DNA of 64,000 nt from Solimonas_A sp052035235 (GTDB taxonomy: Bacteria > Pseudomonadota > Gammaproteobacteria > Nevskiales > Nevskiaceae), in contig JBPOHT010000005.1 of assembly GCA_052035235.1 (NCBI GenBank), forward strand, positions 1 to 64,000. The letters are read 5' to 3'. The notes beneath the pieces were generated by a model that saw nothing but the letters and a program-made list of their open reading frames with translations, was not told the DNA's origin and did no database searches. Shown here one piece after another: positions 61,848 to 64,000 of this stretch (position 1 is its first letter; each line of letters opens with the position of its first letter). A program made the translations under genes and the position numbers.

Positions 61848-62105
61848 TCAGTGGTGCGGGCAGTCGCAGGACTTCTGCGGTGTCGGCCCTAGGTGTTCGG
61901 GAACGGGATCGTAGCCACCGGGATTCAGGGGGTGGCAGCGCACGAGGCGGCGTAAGCCTATCCACCCGCCGCGCCAAAAGCCATGGCGGCGGATCGATTC
62001 AGCAGTGTAGTGGGAGCAGCTGGGGTAAAAACGGCAGCGCGGCCCCAGCAGCGGGCTGATGAAGAGCTGGTAGCAGCGGATCAGGAAGAGGCTGAGGGTG
62101 CGCAT
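61848..62105 (-). CDS. yidD: Membrane protein insertion efficiency factor YidD
   Basis: 85 residues. RCYQLFISPLLGPRCRFYPSCSHYTAESIRRHG is the conserved YidD core with its Cys pair, then the LVRCHPLNPGGYDPVP motif. It helps YidC-dependent membrane insertion. The start lies 25 bp inside the 3' end of rnpA, and the stop is 6 bp before the yidC start, the usual order. Confidence 0.97.
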   Translation of the reverse strand: MRTLSLFLIRCYQLFISPLLGPRCRFYPSCSHYTAESIRRHGFWRGGWIGLRRLVRCHPLNPGGYDPVPEHLGPTPQKSCDCPHH

Positions 62106-62449
62106 TTGGCAGCCGCTCGGGTCCAGAGCCGGTCGAGGATGTCGCTGAGCTGTTCGGGCGTGGCCTGCAGGCAGCCACCGCGGGCCAGGATCACGATGTC
62201 CATGGCGGGGAAGCCGGAGCGCCGGGTCCGGAAGCTTTCACGGATCTGACGCTTGATGCGGTTGCGGTCCACCGCGCGCGGTACCGCTTTCTTGGGTACC
62301 GCCAATCCCAGCCGGGACTCTGAGGAGTCCCCGCTGGAAACGACTAGCGCGGTCAGCCACTTCTCGTTAAGGCGGCTGCCGCGCTCAAAAGCCGCCTTGA
62401 ACTCGCCGGGCTTCTGCAGGCGGGCGCGCCGCGGAAAGCGCGCCGTCAC
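62081..62449 (-). CDS. rnpA: Ribonuclease P protein component
   Basis: 122 residues. The RNase P protein signature is clear: FKAAFERGSRLNEKWLTALVV and the basic RNR motif, AVDRNRIKRQIRESFRTRR. It binds RNase P RNA and helps cleave pre-tRNA 5' ends. It follows rpmH by 10 bp and overlaps yidD, in the standard rpmH-rnpA-yidD-yidC order. Confidence 0.97.
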   Translation of the reverse strand: MTARFPRRARLQKPGEFKAAFERGSRLNEKWLTALVVSSGDSSESRLGLAVPKKAVPRAVDRNRIKRQIRESFRTRRSGFPAMDIVILARGGCLQATPEQLSDILDRLWTRAAAKCAPSASS

Positions 62450-62459
62450 GAACCGATCC

Positions 62460-62600
62460 TTACGGGATCAGACGCTTGCGGCCCTTGGCGCGGCGGCGCG
62501 AGATGACCTTGCGGCCACCGACGGTCGCCATGCGGGCGCGGAAGCCGTGCGTGCGGGCGCGACGCGTGTTCTTCGGCTGGAAAGTACGCTTGGTTGCCAT
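62460..62600 (-). CDS. rpmH: 50S ribosomal protein L34
   Basis: 46 residues, MATKRTFQPKNTRRARTHGF... ending RRRAKGRKRLIP. The two-residue-longer form recalls Xanthomonadaceae L34. A basic, very conserved protein placed directly upstream of rnpA and divergent from dnaA. Confidence 0.98.
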   Translation of the reverse strand: MATKRTFQPKNTRRARTHGFRARMATVGGRKVISRRRAKGRKRLIP

Positions 62601-62691
62601 GACATCACCCTGAAAACATGTGTTGGTGCAAAAGGGCGCGGATTCTATCCCTTGCCGGGCTCGCAGGGCAAGCTGCCGGGCGGTCCCAGGC

Positions 62692-62700
62692 TGTGGATAA
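62692..62700 (-). promoter_or_regulatory. DnaA box upstream of dnaA
   Basis: TGTGGATAA is the exact complement of the DnaA box TTATCCACA. It is the only perfect box I find in the 169-bp gap between rpmH and dnaA, 70 bp before the dnaA start. It probably serves dnaA autoregulation. I do not see the cluster of boxes expected for a full oriC in this gap. Confidence 0.75.
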
Positions 62701-62769
62701 GTCACCCCTGAACGGGTAGACTGCCTGCCCGGCGCGACAGACGCCCCCATACTAATTATTAGAAGCGAG

Positions 62770-64000
62770 ATGCACTCTTCGGAAGAACTTTGGACGCAGT
62801 GCGTGCGCTGGCTCGAGGCCGAACTGCCCGACAAGGACATCGCCACCTGGATCCGGCCGCTGCACCCGATCGCCTCGCGCGAGCGGCTGCTGTTGCTGGC
62901 GCCCAACCGCATTGTCCTGGATCGCGTACGCCAGGACTTCCTGGGCACCATCCGGCGCGCCGTGCGCGCCAGCTCCGGCGAGACCCTGCCGGAGGTCGAG
63001 CTGGCCGTGGGCAGCGCCGAGACCCGCGCGCCCGCCGGCCCGTCCAGCACCCCGGCCGCCGGCCCGGAGCCCGTCGTGGCACCGGCCCTCCCGGACGAGC
63101 CGCCGGTGGCCAACGCACCGAAGCTCGATTCACGTTTCACCTTCTCCAATTTCATTGAAGGCAAGTCCAACTCCCAGGCGCGGGCCGCGGCCCAGTACGT
63201 CGGCGAGTCCCCGGGCGGTGCCTACAACCCGCTGCTGATCTACGGGCCGACCGGGCTCGGCAAGACCCACCTGATGCACTCCATCGGCAACGAGATCCAG
63301 CGGCGCAACCCGCAGGCCCGCGTGGCCTACCTGTTCGCCGAGCAGTGGATGAGCCAGTACGTCACCGGCGTGCGCCACGGCCGCTGGGACGACATCAAGT
63401 CTTATTACCGCTCGGTCGATGCCCTGCTGATCGACGACATCCAGTTCTTCGCCTACAAGGAGAAGACGCAGGAGGAGTTCTTCCACGCGTTCAACTCCCT
63501 GATCGACAGCCGCAAGCAGATCGTGCTGACCTGCGACCGCTACCCGAAGGACGTGGACGGCATCGACGAGCGCCTGAAGTCGCGTTTCACCTGGGGTCTG
63601 TCCGTGGCGGTGGAAACACCGGACCTGGAAACCCGCATCGCGATCCTGCAGAGCAAGGCCGAGGCCAGCCATGACCTCAAGCTGCCGGACGACGTCGCCA
63701 TGTTCGTGGCCCAGCGCGTGCGCTCCAGCGTGCGCGACCTGGAAGGCGCGCTGCACCGCCTGGCCGCCAGCGCCCGCTTCCGTGGCGAGCCGCTGACCAT
63801 CGAGTTCGCCCGCACCACGCTGAAGGACATGCTGGCCGCCTACGAGCGCCAGGTGACCATCGAGAACATCAAGCGCAAGGTGGCGGACTACTACAACATC
63901 CGCGTATCGGACCTCAGCTCGCCGCGCCGCACCCGCACGCTGGCGCGCCCGCGCCAGATCGCGATGGCCCTGGCCAAGGAGCTGACCCAGCACAGCCTGC
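62770..64000 (+). CDS. dnaA: Chromosomal replication initiator DnaA (3' end cut by window)
   Basis: The frame stays open to the window edge, giving about 410 residues of an expected 450-470. Domain I (SSEELWTQCVRWLEAELPDKDIATWIRPL) is followed by a short Ala/Pro linker (domain II), then the AAA+ domain: RFTFSNFIEGKSNSQARAA, Walker A GPTGLGKTH, LLIDDIQFF, and SRFTWGLSV. Domain IV begins near the end (RRTRTLARPRQIAMALAKEL). It opens the origin and regulates its own gene. Confidence 0.98.
   Translation, partial: MHSSEELWTQCVRWLEAELPDKDIATWIRPLHPIASRERLLLLAPNRIVLDRVRQDFLGTIRRAVRASSGETLPEVELAVGSAETRAPAGPSSTPAAGPEPVVAPALPDEPPVANAPKLDSRFTFSNFIEGKSNSQARAAAQYVGESPGGAYNPLLIYGPTGLGKTHLMHSIGNEIQRRNPQARVAYLFAEQWMSQYVTGVRHGRWDDIKSYYRSVDALLIDDIQFFAYKEKTQEEFFHAFNSLIDSRKQIVLTCDRYPKDVDGIDERLKSRFTWGLSVAVETPDLETRIAILQSKAEASHDLKLPDDVAMFVAQRVRSSVRDLEGALHRLAASARFRGEPLTIEFARTTLKDMLAAYERQVTIENIKRKVADYYNIRVSDLSSPRRTRTLARPRQIAMALAKELTQHSL

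Noticed and set aside
62601..62769. The rpmH-dnaA gap as oriC
   Set aside because: Only one perfect DnaA box and no clear AT-rich unwinding region are visible.

Overview
The window is GC-rich chromosomal DNA of a gammaproteobacterium. The right end carries the replication-initiation neighbourhood in its usual order: dnaA, divergent from rpmH-rnpA-yidD-yidC, then mnmE. The high GC content, the 46-residue L34, the TIGR04211-type SH3 protein, the isoquinoline-oxidoreductase-like genes and the abundant short palindromic intergenic repeats suggest a Nevskiales/Xanthomonadales relative (Solimonas- or Nevskia-like). That placement is an inference. I see no rRNA, tRNA, CRISPR array, prophage or complete insertion sequence.

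Left third (1-26 kb): mostly minus-strand metabolic and redox genes. They include two glutathione S-transferase-fold proteins, a GFA-family protein, a stand-alone molybdopterin oxidoreductase, a ParD/ParE-like toxin-antitoxin pair behind a near-perfect 24-bp palindrome, and a His-rich PadR (YqjI-like) regulator with a DUF3861 protein. These are followed by an exported lactonase-like metallo-hydrolase, an old yellow enzyme divergent from a MerR regulator, a TAXI-type solute receptor, an HNH protein and ApbE. A TlpA-DUF4266-DUF3570 operon comes next, then a 2Fe-2S/molybdopterin/dihaem-cytochrome oxidoreductase (iorAB-like). The last unit is an operon pairing an MpaB/Lcp-like oxygenase with a membrane-anchored linalool dehydratase/isomerase-domain protein, facing a TetR gene across a perfect palindrome.

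Middle (26-47 kb): plus-strand genes for a prolyl-oligopeptidase-family peptidase, a DUF4153 membrane protein, a glycosyltransferase, a patatin and an M13 peptidase. Then comes the most unusual stretch (36.7-41.9 kb), a tandem array of four intact lipoprotein paralogues and one 5'-truncated remnant, each with its own near-identical GC-rich terminator. I do not recognise this family. After it come a cytochrome b561-YceI-YceI operon and a three-gene cell-envelope cluster whose first and last genes share an unrecognised domain of about 55 residues.

Right third (47-64 kb): aceE-aceF (pyruvate dehydrogenase E1 and E2) divergent from a LysR gene. A translationally coupled five-gene operon headed by a MerR regulator follows. 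A TetR gene lies divergent from a double-SnoaL protein and an alpha/beta hydrolase across two related palindromes. The dnaA-side housekeeping cluster ends the window, with dnaA cut by the window edge.

Intergenic DNA holds at least six families of REP-like palindromic repeats, and one supplies the stop codon of a gene. The best candidates for something undescribed are the lipoprotein array (36740-41853), the oxygenase/LDI-domain operon (22369-25399) and the 44.5-45.8 kb envelope cluster.
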